A DNA stretch of 64,000 nucleotides from positions 248,001 to 312,000 of the forward strand of contig NZ_JAEKPD010000001.1 of the NCBI RefSeq assembly GCF_016412875.1, written 5' to 3'. Source of the DNA: Palleronia pontilimi (lineage in GTDB: Bacteria; Pseudomonadota; Alphaproteobacteria; Rhodobacterales; Rhodobacteraceae). The notes beneath the pieces are model-generated. The model ran no database searches. It saw only the letters and a list, made by a program, of their open reading frames with translations, and was not told where the DNA came from. A program made the position numbers and the translations under genes. This document shows, one piece after another, positions 56,471-64,000 of this stretch. Each line of letters begins with the position of its first letter. Position 1 is the stretch's first letter.

Positions 56471-56490
56471 CGATTTTTCGCGAAAAATCG
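56471..56490. repeat. Perfect 20-bp palindrome in the bchG upstream region
   Basis: CGATTTTTCGCGAAAAATCG reads the same on both strands. It lies between the EF-hand gene (minus strand) and bchG (plus strand). A role as a regulator-binding site or part of a dispersed element is possible. Confidence 0.55.
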
Positions 56491-56571
56491 CGCACCCGAA
56501 GGAAAACAAGGGGCTTTGAGCGTCATCCCGTCGGCGACAACCCTTGCGAGACTCACTTGGGTAGTGTTTGG

Positions 56572-56601
56572 TTGACAGATGAGTGTCAATTCAGACTTAC
56601 A
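56572..56601. promoter_or_regulatory. Inverted repeat and TGT-N12-ACA motif at the bchG start
   Basis: TTGACA-GATGAG-TGTCAA (56572-56589) spans the bchG start codon, and TGT-N12-ACA (56584-56601) overlaps its first codons. The TGT-N12-ACA pattern is the recognition form for PpsR/CrtJ photosynthesis regulators. The position inside the coding start is unusual, so binding is only suggested. Confidence 0.4.
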
Positions 56602-57484
56602 CCCTTCGCGCGTGGGCGCCGCCCCCTCGGCGCTGCTGGAGCTGTTGAAGCCGGTCACCTGGTTTCCGCCCATGTGGGCGTATCTCTGCGGCATCGTTTC
56701 CGCGGGCGTCTGGCCCGGCGCGGACTGGCCGCTGGTGGTGCTGGGCGTCGTGCTGGCCGGGCCGCTGGTCTGCGGGATGAGCCAGGCCGCCAACGACTGG
56801 TGCGACCGGCACGTGGACGCGATCAACCAGCCCGAGCGGCCCATTCCCAGCGGCCGCGTTCCCGCCGGGCTGGCGCTGGGCGTGGCGGTCGGCATGAGCG
56901 TGCTGGCGCTGGCCGCAGGCTGGCTGCTGGGGCCCTGGGGCTTCGGCGCGACGGTCGTCGCCGTGGCCTGCGCCTGGGCCTACTCGGCCGAGCCGATCCG
57001 GCTGAAACGGTCGGGCTGGTGGGGGCCGGGGCTGGTCGGCCTGTGTTACGAGGGCCTGCCGTGGTTCACCGGCGCCGCCGTTTTGTCGGCGGGCGCACCG
57101 TCGTTCTTCGTGATCCTGGTAGCGCTGCTTTATGCCATCGGTGCGCACGGGATCATGACACTGAACGACTTCAAGGCGATCGAGGGCGACCGGGCCATGG
57201 GCATCAAGTCCCTGCCCGTGGTCAAGGGCCCCGAGGTCGCGGCCCGGATCGCCTGCGTGGTCATGGCGCTGCCGCAGGCGCTGGTCATCGCGATGCTGCT
57301 GGTCTGGGGCAAGCCTTGGTTCGCGCTGGCCGTGACGGCCGCGCTGCTCGGTCAGTTCGCCGCAATGCGCGTCCTGCTGCGCGACCCCGAGGGCCTCGCG
57401 CCGTGGTACAACGCGGTGGGCGTGTCGCTTTACGTGAGCGGCATGATGGTCACCGCCATCGCGATCCGGGGGATGGCGGTCTGA
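56579..57484 (+). CDS. bchG: Bacteriochlorophyll a synthase
   Basis: UbiA-type prenyltransferase that attaches the geranylgeranyl tail to bacteriochlorophyllide, 301 aa. The substrate/Mg motif NDWCDRHVDAINQPERPIPSGR is present, with a second acidic motif in NDFKAIEGDRAMG. Multiple transmembrane helices. The TGA overlaps the ATG of the next gene. It is the first of a four-gene tail-modification block. Confidence 0.96.
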   Translation: MSVNSDLHPSRVGAAPSALLELLKPVTWFPPMWAYLCGIVSAGVWPGADWPLVVLGVVLAGPLVCGMSQAANDWCDRHVDAINQPERPIPSGRVPAGLALGVAVGMSVLALAAGWLLGPWGFGATVVAVACAWAYSAEPIRLKRSGWWGPGLVGLCYEGLPWFTGAAVLSAGAPSFFVILVALLYAIGAHGIMTLNDFKAIEGDRAMGIKSLPVVKGPEVAARIACVVMALPQALVIAMLLVWGKPWFALAVTAALLGQFAAMRVLLRDPEGLAPWYNAVGVSLYVSGMMVTAIAIRGMAV

Positions 57485-58761
57485 TGCTGTCGTGGCTCTC
57501 CATCGTGCGGTTGGGCCTGGTGCAGATGGCGCTGGGCGCGATCGTGGTGCTGACGACGTCGACGCTCAATCGCCTGATGGTGGTCGAGCTTGGGCTGCTG
57601 GCCGTGCTGCCCGGGCTGCTGGTGGCGCTGCATTACGGCATCCAGATCACGCGGCCCAACTGGGGGTTCCTCAGCGACAGCGGCGGCAACCGGACGCGCT
57701 GGATCATCGGCGGGATGGTGGCGCTGGCGGCAGGCGGGATGCTGGCGGCTTACGGCGTGGTGGTGCTGGACGGCGCTTTCGCGCTGGGCCTTGCGATCTC
57801 GGTGGTGGCCTATGCGCTGATCGGGCTGGGCGTGGGCGCCTCGGGCACGTCGCTGCTGGCGCTGCTGGCGACCGCCACGGCCGAGCACCGGCGCGCGGCG
57901 GCGGCCACGATCACCTGGCTGATGATGATCGCCGGGATCGCGGTGACGGCGGGCGTCGTGGGCGCGCTGTTGCAGCCCTATTCGCCCGCGCTGCTGCTGA
58001 AGCTGGTGGGCATCGTCTGCGGCGGCGCCGTGCTCCTGAGCGTCGTGGCCACCTGGGGGATCGAGCGCGGCGTCGTTGCCCGCCCGGCCCCCGAGCCGAT
58101 GCCGTTCCGCGACGGTCTGGCCGAGATCTGGGCCGAGCCCAAGGCGCGCGCCTTCACCATATTCGTGTTCCTCAGCATGACCGCCTATTTCCTGCAGGAG
58201 CTGATCCTGGAACCCTACGCGGGCCTCGTCTTCGCCTTCACACCCGGCCAGTCCACGCAGCTGTCGGGCGCGCAGAACGGCGGCGTGTTCGTGGGCATGC
58301 TGCTGGTGGGCATCGCGGCCACGGGACTGCGGCTGGGCGCGCTTCGGGACTGGGTGATCGCGGGCTGCATGGGCTCGGCCTGCGCGCTGCTGGCGATCGC
58401 GGCGCTGGGCCAGGTGGGCCTGCCGCTGCTGGTCCCCGCCACCGTCGCGCTGGGCTTTTTCAACGGCATGTTCGCGGTCGCCGCCATCGGGTCGATGATG
58501 GCGCTGGCGGGCGAGGGCCGCGAGGCGCGCGAAGGCACGCGGATGGGTCTTTGGGGCGCGGCGCAAGCCATCGCCGCGGGCTTCGGCGGGCTGCTGGGTG
58601 CGGCCTGCGTGGACCTGCTGCGCGTGGCCCTGGGCGATGCGCCTGCTTTCGGAATAGTGTTCGCGGGCGAAGCCTGCATCTTCATCGCCGCGGCCCTCAT
58701 GGCCGCGCGCATCATGGAGGGGCGGCGGCGGATGCCAGCGTCCCTCGTACCGGGAGAGTAA
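57484..58761 (+). CDS. PucC/LhaA-type MFS family protein
   Basis: 425 aa with about 12 transmembrane helices. The motif LGLLAVLPGLLVALHYGIQITRPNWGFLSDSGG matches the PucC/LhaA/BCH2 family of bacteriochlorophyll-binding light-harvesting assembly factors. Its place between bchG and bchP is the same as the orf428-type gene of Rhodobacter. The start overlaps bchG (TGATG). Confidence 0.92.
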   Translation: MLSWLSIVRLGLVQMALGAIVVLTTSTLNRLMVVELGLLAVLPGLLVALHYGIQITRPNWGFLSDSGGNRTRWIIGGMVALAAGGMLAAYGVVVLDGAFALGLAISVVAYALIGLGVGASGTSLLALLATATAEHRRAAAATITWLMMIAGIAVTAGVVGALLQPYSPALLLKLVGIVCGGAVLLSVVATWGIERGVVARPAPEPMPFRDGLAEIWAEPKARAFTIFVFLSMTAYFLQELILEPYAGLVFAFTPGQSTQLSGAQNGGVFVGMLLVGIAATGLRLGALRDWVIAGCMGSACALLAIAALGQVGLPLLVPATVALGFFNGMFAVAAIGSMMALAGEGREAREGTRMGLWGAAQAIAAGFGGLLGAACVDLLRVALGDAPAFGIVFAGEACIFIAAALMAARIMEGRRRMPASLVPGE

Positions 58762-58765
58762 TCGC

Positions 58766-59941
58766 ATGTATGATGTCGTTGTCGTGGGCGGCGGGCCGTC
58801 GGGGGCCACCGCGGCCGAGGATCTGGCCCGGGCGGGCCGCAAGGTCGCCATGCTGGACAAGGCGGGGCGCATCAAGCCCTGCGGCGGCGCGATCCCGCCC
58901 CGGCTGATCGCCGATTTCGCCATCCCGGACAGCCAGATCGTGGCAAAGGTGAACACGGCGCGGATGATCTCGCCCACGCAGCGGGCGGTGGACATCCCCA
59001 TCGAGAACGGCTTCGTCGGCATGGTCGACCGCGAGCATTTCGACGAGTTCCTGCGCGCGCGAGCCGTCGAGGCCGGGGCCGAGCGGCTGACCGGCACCTT
59101 CCTGCGAATCGAACGCGGCGATACCACGGCGGTTGTCTATCGCGACAAGGCCAGCGGCGAGGAACGTTACCTGCCCACGCGGCTGATCGTCGGCGCGGAC
59201 GGCGCGCGGTCGAACGTGGCGCGCGGCGAGGTGCCGGGCGGCGACAAGATCCCCTACGTGATCGCCTATCACGAGATCATCAAGGCACCGGCCAAGGGGG
59301 GCAACTACGACCCGCTGCGCTGCGACGTGATCTATGACGGGGCGATCTCGCCAGATTTCTATGGCTGGGTTTTCCCGCACGGCGACCAGGCCAGCGTCGG
59401 CATGGGCACCGGCATCGACGGGGTGGACCTGAAGAAGGCGACCGCCGACCTGCGCGCGGCCTCCGGCCTCAGCGAATGCGAAACCATCCGCAAGGAAGGC
59501 GCGCCGATCCCGCTGAAGCCGCTGGACCGCTGGGACAATGGGCGCGACGTGGTGCTGGCGGGCGATGCGGCGGGCGTCGTGGCGCCAAGCTCGGGCGAGG
59601 GCATCTATTATGCGATGGCCGGGGGCCGGGTGGCCGCGACGGCGGCGCAGGCCGCCTTGGTGTCCGGCCGCGCGTCCGACCTGAAGATCGCGCGCAAGCT
59701 CTTCATGAAAGAGCACAAGATGGTGTTCCGGGTTCTGCGCACCATGCAGGACGCTTATTACAAGTCCGACGAGCGGCGCGAACGGTTCGTGTCGCTGTGC
59801 CACGACATCGACGTGCAACGCCTGACCTTCGAGGCTTACATGAACAAGAAACTGGTCCGCGCCCGGCCCATGGCGCATCTGCGCATCGGGGTGAAGAACG
59901 TGGCCCATCTGCTCAGGCTGGTGCCGCAAACCTATGCCTGA
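58766..59941 (+). CDS. bchP: Geranylgeranyl reductase
   Basis: FAD-dependent enzyme, 391 aa, that reduces the geranylgeranyl group to phytyl in the last steps of bacteriochlorophyll a synthesis. N-terminal FAD motif VVVGGGPSGATAAEDLARAG, and KPCGGAIPPRLI follows. Later GDAAGVVAPSSGEGIYYAM is the second FAD region. The stop overlaps the start of idi by 8 bp. Confidence 0.96.
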   Translation: MYDVVVVGGGPSGATAAEDLARAGRKVAMLDKAGRIKPCGGAIPPRLIADFAIPDSQIVAKVNTARMISPTQRAVDIPIENGFVGMVDREHFDEFLRARAVEAGAERLTGTFLRIERGDTTAVVYRDKASGEERYLPTRLIVGADGARSNVARGEVPGGDKIPYVIAYHEIIKAPAKGGNYDPLRCDVIYDGAISPDFYGWVFPHGDQASVGMGTGIDGVDLKKATADLRAASGLSECETIRKEGAPIPLKPLDRWDNGRDVVLAGDAAGVVAPSSGEGIYYAMAGGRVAATAAQAALVSGRASDLKIARKLFMKEHKMVFRVLRTMQDAYYKSDERRERFVSLCHDIDVQRLTFEAYMNKKLVRARPMAHLRIGVKNVAHLLRLVPQTYA

Positions 59942-60506
59942 GCCGGTGATGATCCCGGCATGGATCGACGGGGTCCTGACACCGGTCGAGAAGCTTAAGG
60001 CGCACCAGCGCGGGCTGCGGCACCGGGCGATCTCGGTCTTCGTGATGGATGGCGACGCGGTGCTGTTGCAACAGCGCGCCTTGGGCAAGTACCACACGCC
60101 GGGGCTTTGGACGAACACCTGCTGCACCCACCCGCATTGGGGCGAAGATGGGCTTGATTGTGCCGTTCGGCGCCTGTCCGAGGAACTGGGGATCGTCGGT
60201 GTCACGCCCGAATTTCAGCTGACCGCCGAGTATCGCGCGCCGGTGGGCGGCGGCCTGATCGAGCATGAAGTGGTCGAGATCTACACCGCACCCGCCGACC
60301 GGGACCTGACGCTGTCGCTGAACCCGGACGAGGTTGCGGCCGTGCGCTGGGTGTCGCTGCCTGCCCTGCGGGCCGAGGTCGCCGATCACCCCGATCACTT
60401 CACGCCCTGGCTGCGGATCTACCTGGACCGCCACGCCACTTCGATCTTCGGGCAATTGGCGGACCGGTCCGATCCCGCGCAGCTTAGATCGTCCGAAGCG
60501 ATCTGA
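59934..60506 (+). CDS. idi: Isopentenyl-diphosphate delta-isomerase (type 1)
   Basis: 190 aa, Nudix-like. It interconverts IPP and DMAPP, the precursors for the phytyl chain and carotenoids. Metal and catalytic motifs TNTCCTHPHWGE, with the active-site Cys in CCTHP, and the downstream RLSEELGI are visible. It overlaps bchP by 8 bp, so bchG to idi is one unit. Confidence 0.96.
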   Translation: MPEPVMIPAWIDGVLTPVEKLKAHQRGLRHRAISVFVMDGDAVLLQQRALGKYHTPGLWTNTCCTHPHWGEDGLDCAVRRLSEELGIVGVTPEFQLTAEYRAPVGGGLIEHEVVEIYTAPADRDLTLSLNPDEVAAVRWVSLPALRAEVADHPDHFTPWLRIYLDRHATSIFGQLADRSDPAQLRSSEAI

Positions 60507-60640
60507 GCCGGGCCCGTCCCGCGCGCCGCCGCATCTGGGGTTTTGCTGCCACAATGGAAACCAATCACGCAGCCGTGCGTTTACTCGGTTGACCGTCGAT
60601 GACAGCACGAACCCCAAGCCTGCCAAACCCCGAGACCGCC

Positions 60641-61207
60641 ATGACCCTGACCAGACGCCATTTCATTGCCAGCGGCCTTGCGCTGGCCGCCTGCCCGTCC
60701 GCCGTTCTGGGCCACGCCGGCCTTCCGCACACCTCGCGCGCGACCATGTCTGCCCGCAACGTGGATATCCGGCCCGACGTGGATGTGGACACGATCCACA
60801 TCTTCCCCGGGTATTTCTCGCTTTACCATGTGCGTGCGCCGGGCCGCGCCCGCGAATACCACATCGCCGTGGGCGACGAGGGCCGCAACCTGTCGGGCAA
60901 CACCGTCATCAAGCGCAAGGAAGAATGGCCGCGCTGGACACCGACCAGCAACATGATCCGGCGCGAGCCCGAGGTTTACGCGGAATGGGCCGGCGGGATG
61001 CCCGGCGGCGGTGACAATCCGCTGGGGGCGCGGGCGCTCTATCTTTATCGCGGCGGCCGCGACACGCTCTATCGCATCCATGGAACGCCGCAGCCCTGGA
61101 CCATCGGCCAGGCCGTCAGCTCGGGCTGCATCCGGCTGACCAATTCCGACGTGATCGAGCTTTATCCCAACGTGAAACTGGGCACGCGCGTCACGTCCTA
61201 TCTGTAA
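60641..61207 (+). CDS. L,D-transpeptidase (YkuD family), Tat-exported
   Basis: 188 aa. The Tat-like signal LTRRHFIASGLALAA begins at ATG 60641; an in-frame ATG lies 42 bp upstream. The catalytic motif is HGTPQPWTIGQAVSSGCIRLT with the His and Cys. It makes 3-3 peptidoglycan cross-links or links lipoproteins to the wall. Confidence 0.9.
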   Translation: MTLTRRHFIASGLALAACPSAVLGHAGLPHTSRATMSARNVDIRPDVDVDTIHIFPGYFSLYHVRAPGRAREYHIAVGDEGRNLSGNTVIKRKEEWPRWTPTSNMIRREPEVYAEWAGGMPGGGDNPLGARALYLYRGGRDTLYRIHGTPQPWTIGQAVSSGCIRLTNSDVIELYPNVKLGTRVTSYL

Positions 61208-61285
61208 GGTTGCGCGGTCGCTTGCATCGCGCGTAGCCTTCGCGGGACCCGGAGCAACGAATCCGGGACCAAGGGAGGATACCTT

Positions 61286-62278
61286 ATGAAACTGATTTCG
61301 CTTCGGAACGCCGTTCTGGCAGCCGCCGTCTTCGCCGCGGGGCCGCTTCTGGCCGAAGGCCACGGCTTCACCCCCGAAAACCCCGAATGCATCGCCCCCG
61401 CCAATCCCGGCGGCGGCTGGGACTTCACTTGCCGCCAGGTGGGCAAGTCGCTGCAGGATCTCGGGCTGATCCCGTCCACCATGCAGGTCGTGAACCTGTC
61501 GGGCGGCGGCGGTGGCGTGGCCTTCGCCGAGGTCGTCAACAAGCGCGCCGACGACAACGACCTGATCGTCGCGGCCTCGTCCGCGACGGCGACGCGGCTG
61601 GCGCAGGGCGCCTATCCGGGCAACAACATGGACCAGGTCCGCTGGCTGGGCGCCATCGGCGCCGATTATGGCGTCATCGCGGTGGCCGCCGACAGCGAGA
61701 TCCAGGACCTGACCGGCCTGATGGACGCCATGAAGGCGGACCCCAGTTCCATCGCCATCGGCGGCGGCTCGGCCGTGGGCGGCTGGGATCACCTGAAGGT
61801 CCTGATCGCCGCCCAGGAGGCCGGGATCGAGGACGTGCGCGCCGTGAAATACATCGCCTTCGCGGGCGGTGGCGAAGCGGTGACGCAGCTTCTGGCAGGC
61901 TCGCTTCAGGCGTTTTCGGGCGACCTGTCCGAGGCCAAGGGCTTCGTCGAATCCGGTGACATCAAGGTCCTGGCCGTCTTGGCGCCCGAACGGCTGGGCG
62001 GCGAGTTCAGCGAGATCCCGACCGCCGCCGAGCAGGGCATCGACGCCATCGGCGCCAACTGGCGTGGCTTCTACGCGCCCGGCAACATGGACGACATGGC
62101 CTATGATTACTGGGTCGAGCAGATCGGCACGCTCTACGCCAGCGACGAATGGAAGGCCGTGATGGAAGCCAACGGCCTGGCGCCGCTGGACCTGCAGGGC
62201 GACGCGTTCCAGGCCTTCGTGGCCGAATCGGTGGACAGCATCACGGCGCTGTCGAAGGAAATCGGCATCCTTCAATAA
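61286..62278 (+). CDS. tctC: Tripartite tricarboxylate transporter substrate-binding protein
   Basis: 330 aa with a signal peptide ending about LLAEG. It is of the TctC/Bug family (PANPGGGWDFTCRQVGKSLQDLG). GGGAGG lies upstream of the ATG. It delivers citrate or a similar carboxylate to TctAB. A hairpin terminator follows. Confidence 0.9.
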   Translation: MKLISLRNAVLAAAVFAAGPLLAEGHGFTPENPECIAPANPGGGWDFTCRQVGKSLQDLGLIPSTMQVVNLSGGGGGVAFAEVVNKRADDNDLIVAASSATATRLAQGAYPGNNMDQVRWLGAIGADYGVIAVAADSEIQDLTGLMDAMKADPSSIAIGGGSAVGGWDHLKVLIAAQEAGIEDVRAVKYIAFAGGGEAVTQLLAGSLQAFSGDLSEAKGFVESGDIKVLAVLAPERLGGEFSEIPTAAEQGIDAIGANWRGFYAPGNMDDMAYDYWVEQIGTLYASDEWKAVMEANGLAPLDLQGDAFQAFVAESVDSITALSKEIGILQ

Positions 62279-62292
62279 GCCCCCGTCCGGGT

Positions 62293-62323
62293 GACCCCGG
62301 CCATCTGGCCGGGGTCTGCTTTT
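62293..62323 (+). terminator. Hairpin after tctC
   Basis: GACCCCGGCC-ATCT-GGCCGGGGTC, followed by TGCTTTTCG. It probably reduces transcription beyond the binding-protein gene. Confidence 0.8.
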
Positions 62324-62341
62324 CGATATCGCGGGGAGTCC

Positions 62342-62890
62342 ATGCTAGATTTCGATCCACAACCGGTGCTGACCGGCGAACGGCTGAGCCTGCGCCCGCT
62401 GCGCGCCAGCGACCGCGACGGGCTCTACCACGCGGCCAGTGATCCCTTGGTCTGGGAACAGCACCCCGCCAGCACCCGCCACCAGCGCGACGTGTTCGAC
62501 CCCTATTTCGACGAGCTTCTGGCGTCGAAGGGCACGCTATGCGTGCGCACGGACGGCACAGTGATCGGATGTTCGCGCTATTACCCGGTGCCAGCCCATC
62601 CCGGCGAATGGGGGATCGGATACACGTTTCTCGACCGCGCCCATTGGGGCGGCGCGTGGAATCGCGAGATGAAGACCCTGATGCTGCGTCATGCCTTCGC
62701 GTCACTGCCGCGGGTCTGGTTCCACATCGCGCAGGACAACCTGCGCTCGCAGATCGCGACCACGCGGCTGGGGGCGGAATACCAATACGACGAGGCGCTG
62801 GATATGGGCGTGCCGATGAAGGCCTACACCCTGACCCCCGACCAGTGGCGCGCGGCGACGGGCATCGACCTGATGGAGGACACGGCGTGA
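62342..62890 (+). CDS. GNAT-family N-acetyltransferase
   Basis: 182 aa, RimJ/RimL-like (LTGERLSLRPLRASDRDGLY, WGGAWNREMKTLMLRHAF). It lies between tctC and tctB, and its stop overlaps the GTG of tctB (GTGA at 62887-62890), so it is part of the transport operon. The substrate is unknown. Confidence 0.88.
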   Translation: MLDFDPQPVLTGERLSLRPLRASDRDGLYHAASDPLVWEQHPASTRHQRDVFDPYFDELLASKGTLCVRTDGTVIGCSRYYPVPAHPGEWGIGYTFLDRAHWGGAWNREMKTLMLRHAFASLPRVWFHIAQDNLRSQIATTRLGAEYQYDEALDMGVPMKAYTLTPDQWRAATGIDLMEDTA

Positions 62891-63318
62891 GCGACCGCAT
62901 CTTCGGCGGCATCGGGCTGCTTCTGGCGATCTTCTTTGCGTGGCAGGCCAGCGTGATCCAGGAAAGCTTCCTGTCGGACGTGGTCGGCCCCAAGGTCTTT
63001 CCCTACATCATCGCCGCCGTGATGGCGGCCTCGTGCCTCTATTTCCTTCTGAAGCCCGACCCCGAGCCGTCCTGGCCCCGCGCCGGTCGCCTGGCCGAGA
63101 TCGCGCTGGCCGCGCTGGTGATGATCGCCTACGCGCTGGCTTTGCCCGAGGTCGGCTTCGTCGCCGCGACCGCCGTGGCCAGCGGATACCTGACATGGCG
63201 GCTGGGATCGAAGCCGCTGCAAAGCGTGGTGATCGGCGTCTGCACGTCGGCGGGCATCTACGTCATCTTCCGCATGGTGCTGGGCCTGAGCCTGGCCCGC
63301 GGCCCCTGGGGGTTCTGA
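62887..63318 (+). CDS. tctB: Tripartite tricarboxylate transporter small membrane protein
   Basis: 143 aa with about four transmembrane helices, of the TctB family (SVIQESFLSDVVGPKVFPYIIA). It starts with GTG at 62887, which overlaps the GNAT stop. It pairs with TctA. Confidence 0.88.
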   Translation: MSDRIFGGIGLLLAIFFAWQASVIQESFLSDVVGPKVFPYIIAAVMAASCLYFLLKPDPEPSWPRAGRLAEIALAALVMIAYALALPEVGFVAATAVASGYLTWRLGSKPLQSVVIGVCTSAGIYVIFRMVLGLSLARGPWGF

Positions 63319-63321
63319 GCG

Positions 63322-64000
63322 ATGGAGCTGATGTCCGACCTTGCGGGCGGTTTCGCCGTCGCGCTGACCTGGCAGAATATCGGCCTGGCGCTGCTGGGCT
63401 GCTTCCTGGGCACCGTGATGGGCGCCCTGCCCGGCCTTGGCCCGTCGAACGGCGTGGCGATTCTGATCCCGCTGGCCTTCACGCTGGGACTGGGGGCGAC
63501 GCCGTCGCTGATCCTGCTGACATCGGTCTATTACGGGGCGATGTATGGCGGGCGCATCAGTTCGATCCTGCTGAACATCCCCGGCGACGAGCCTGCCATG
63601 ATGACGTGCCTCGACGGCTATCCCATGGCGCAGGCCGGCCGCGCGGGCGAAGCGCTGGCGCTGTCGGGCATCGCGTCCTTCGTGGGCGCCTTCTTCGCCA
63701 CCTGGGGGCTGGTTCTGCTGGCGCCGCAGCTGGTGAAGGTCGCGCTTCTGTTCGGCCCGGCCGAGTATTTCGCGCTGTTCACGCTGGCCTTCGCCACGTT
63801 GGGCGGCATCGCGTCCAACAACCAGGCCAAGGCCGCCTTCGCCGCGGCGCTGGGCCTGGCGCTGGCGATGGTCGGCGTCGACACCCAGACCGGCGTGCCG
63901 CGCTTCACCTTCGGCGAGGTGCATCTTTACGACGGGATCGACTTCCTGGTGGCCATCGTCGGATTGTTCGCGCTGAGCGAGGTTTTCGTCTTCCTCGAAC
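63322..64000 (+). CDS. tctA: Tripartite tricarboxylate transporter large permease (partial)
   Basis: The frame runs from the ATG at 63322, 3 bp after the tctB stop, to the window end (226 codons). The TctA motif FLGTVMGALPGLGPSNGVAILIPLAF and the later LLNIPGDEPAMMTCLDGYPMAQAG are present. The full gene should be about 500 codons; the rest is outside the window. Confidence 0.93.
   Translation, partial: MELMSDLAGGFAVALTWQNIGLALLGCFLGTVMGALPGLGPSNGVAILIPLAFTLGLGATPSLILLTSVYYGAMYGGRISSILLNIPGDEPAMMTCLDGYPMAQAGRAGEALALSGIASFVGAFFATWGLVLLAPQLVKVALLFGPAEYFALFTLAFATLGGIASNNQAKAAFAAALGLALAMVGVDTQTGVPRFTFGEVHLYDGIDFLVAIVGLFALSEVFVFLE

Overview
The window is GC-rich, tightly packed alphaproteobacterial DNA. 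It most resembles Rhodobacterales (Roseobacter/Rhodobacter group). The evidence is a complete smoEFGK-smoS-mtlK polyol operon laid out as in Rhodobacter sphaeroides, a CcrM-type GANTC methyltransferase, a bacteriochlorophyll block (bchG, a PucC-like gene, bchP, idi), a short LOV photoreceptor, and a decayed RTX/Hint protein of the kind common in roseobacters. An aerobic anoxygenic phototroph is the likeliest host. This assignment rests on gene content only; no rRNA or marker phylogeny is available here.

Layout. 1-2.3 kb: two overlapping tiny genes, an acidic membrane protein, pyrF and tRNA-Arg(CCT). 2.3-9.9 kb (minus strand): the sorbitol/mannitol operon smoEFGKS-mtlK with a LacI-type regulator; identical 14-bp near-palindromes precede both smoE and the regulator. 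10-13 kb: transaldolase, a 457-bp array of 71-bp tandem repeats, a membrane-bound winged-helix regulator and two small exported proteins. 13.3-16.6 kb: rnhB, ccrM and a di-haem peroxidase. 16.7-24.9 kb: glutamate synthase (gltD then gltB in transcription order), uppP and an NDUFA9-like reductase. 25-29.6 kb: tRNA-Leu(CAG) and an RND efflux pair. 29.7-34 kb: a light-signalling module made of a short LOV protein, a CheB/CheR/PAS/HWE kinase and a single-domain response regulator. 34-48 kb: mostly housekeeping (yaaA, recQ, yggT, thioesterase, mepA, queuosine-precursor transporter, arfB, pncB), an orphan GAF kinase, chromate resistance genes and a DUF2252 protein. 49-52.5 kb: an RTX/Hint pseudogene. 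53-56.4 kb: a LysR/SnoaL-like pair, then an ECF sigma, anti-sigma, heavy-metal-sensor and EF-hand cluster. 56.6-60.5 kb: bchG, PucC-like, bchP, idi. 60.6-64 kb: an L,D-transpeptidase and a tripartite tricarboxylate transporter that runs off the window.

Most interesting points. (1) The LOV / CheB-CheR-HWE kinase / receiver module, whose first two genes overlap and whose third converges on the kinase, looks like a blue-light two-component pathway. (2) A roughly 220-nt intergenic unit at 42.0-42.24 kb has a near-perfect Shine-Dalgarno, an 18-codon ORF, further hairpins and a strong terminator; it looks like an unannotated microprotein or small-RNA gene. (3) The 71-bp repeat array has palindromic unit junctions. 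(4) The RTX/Hint gene is broken by three frameshifts, one nonsense codon and loss of the Hint N-terminus.
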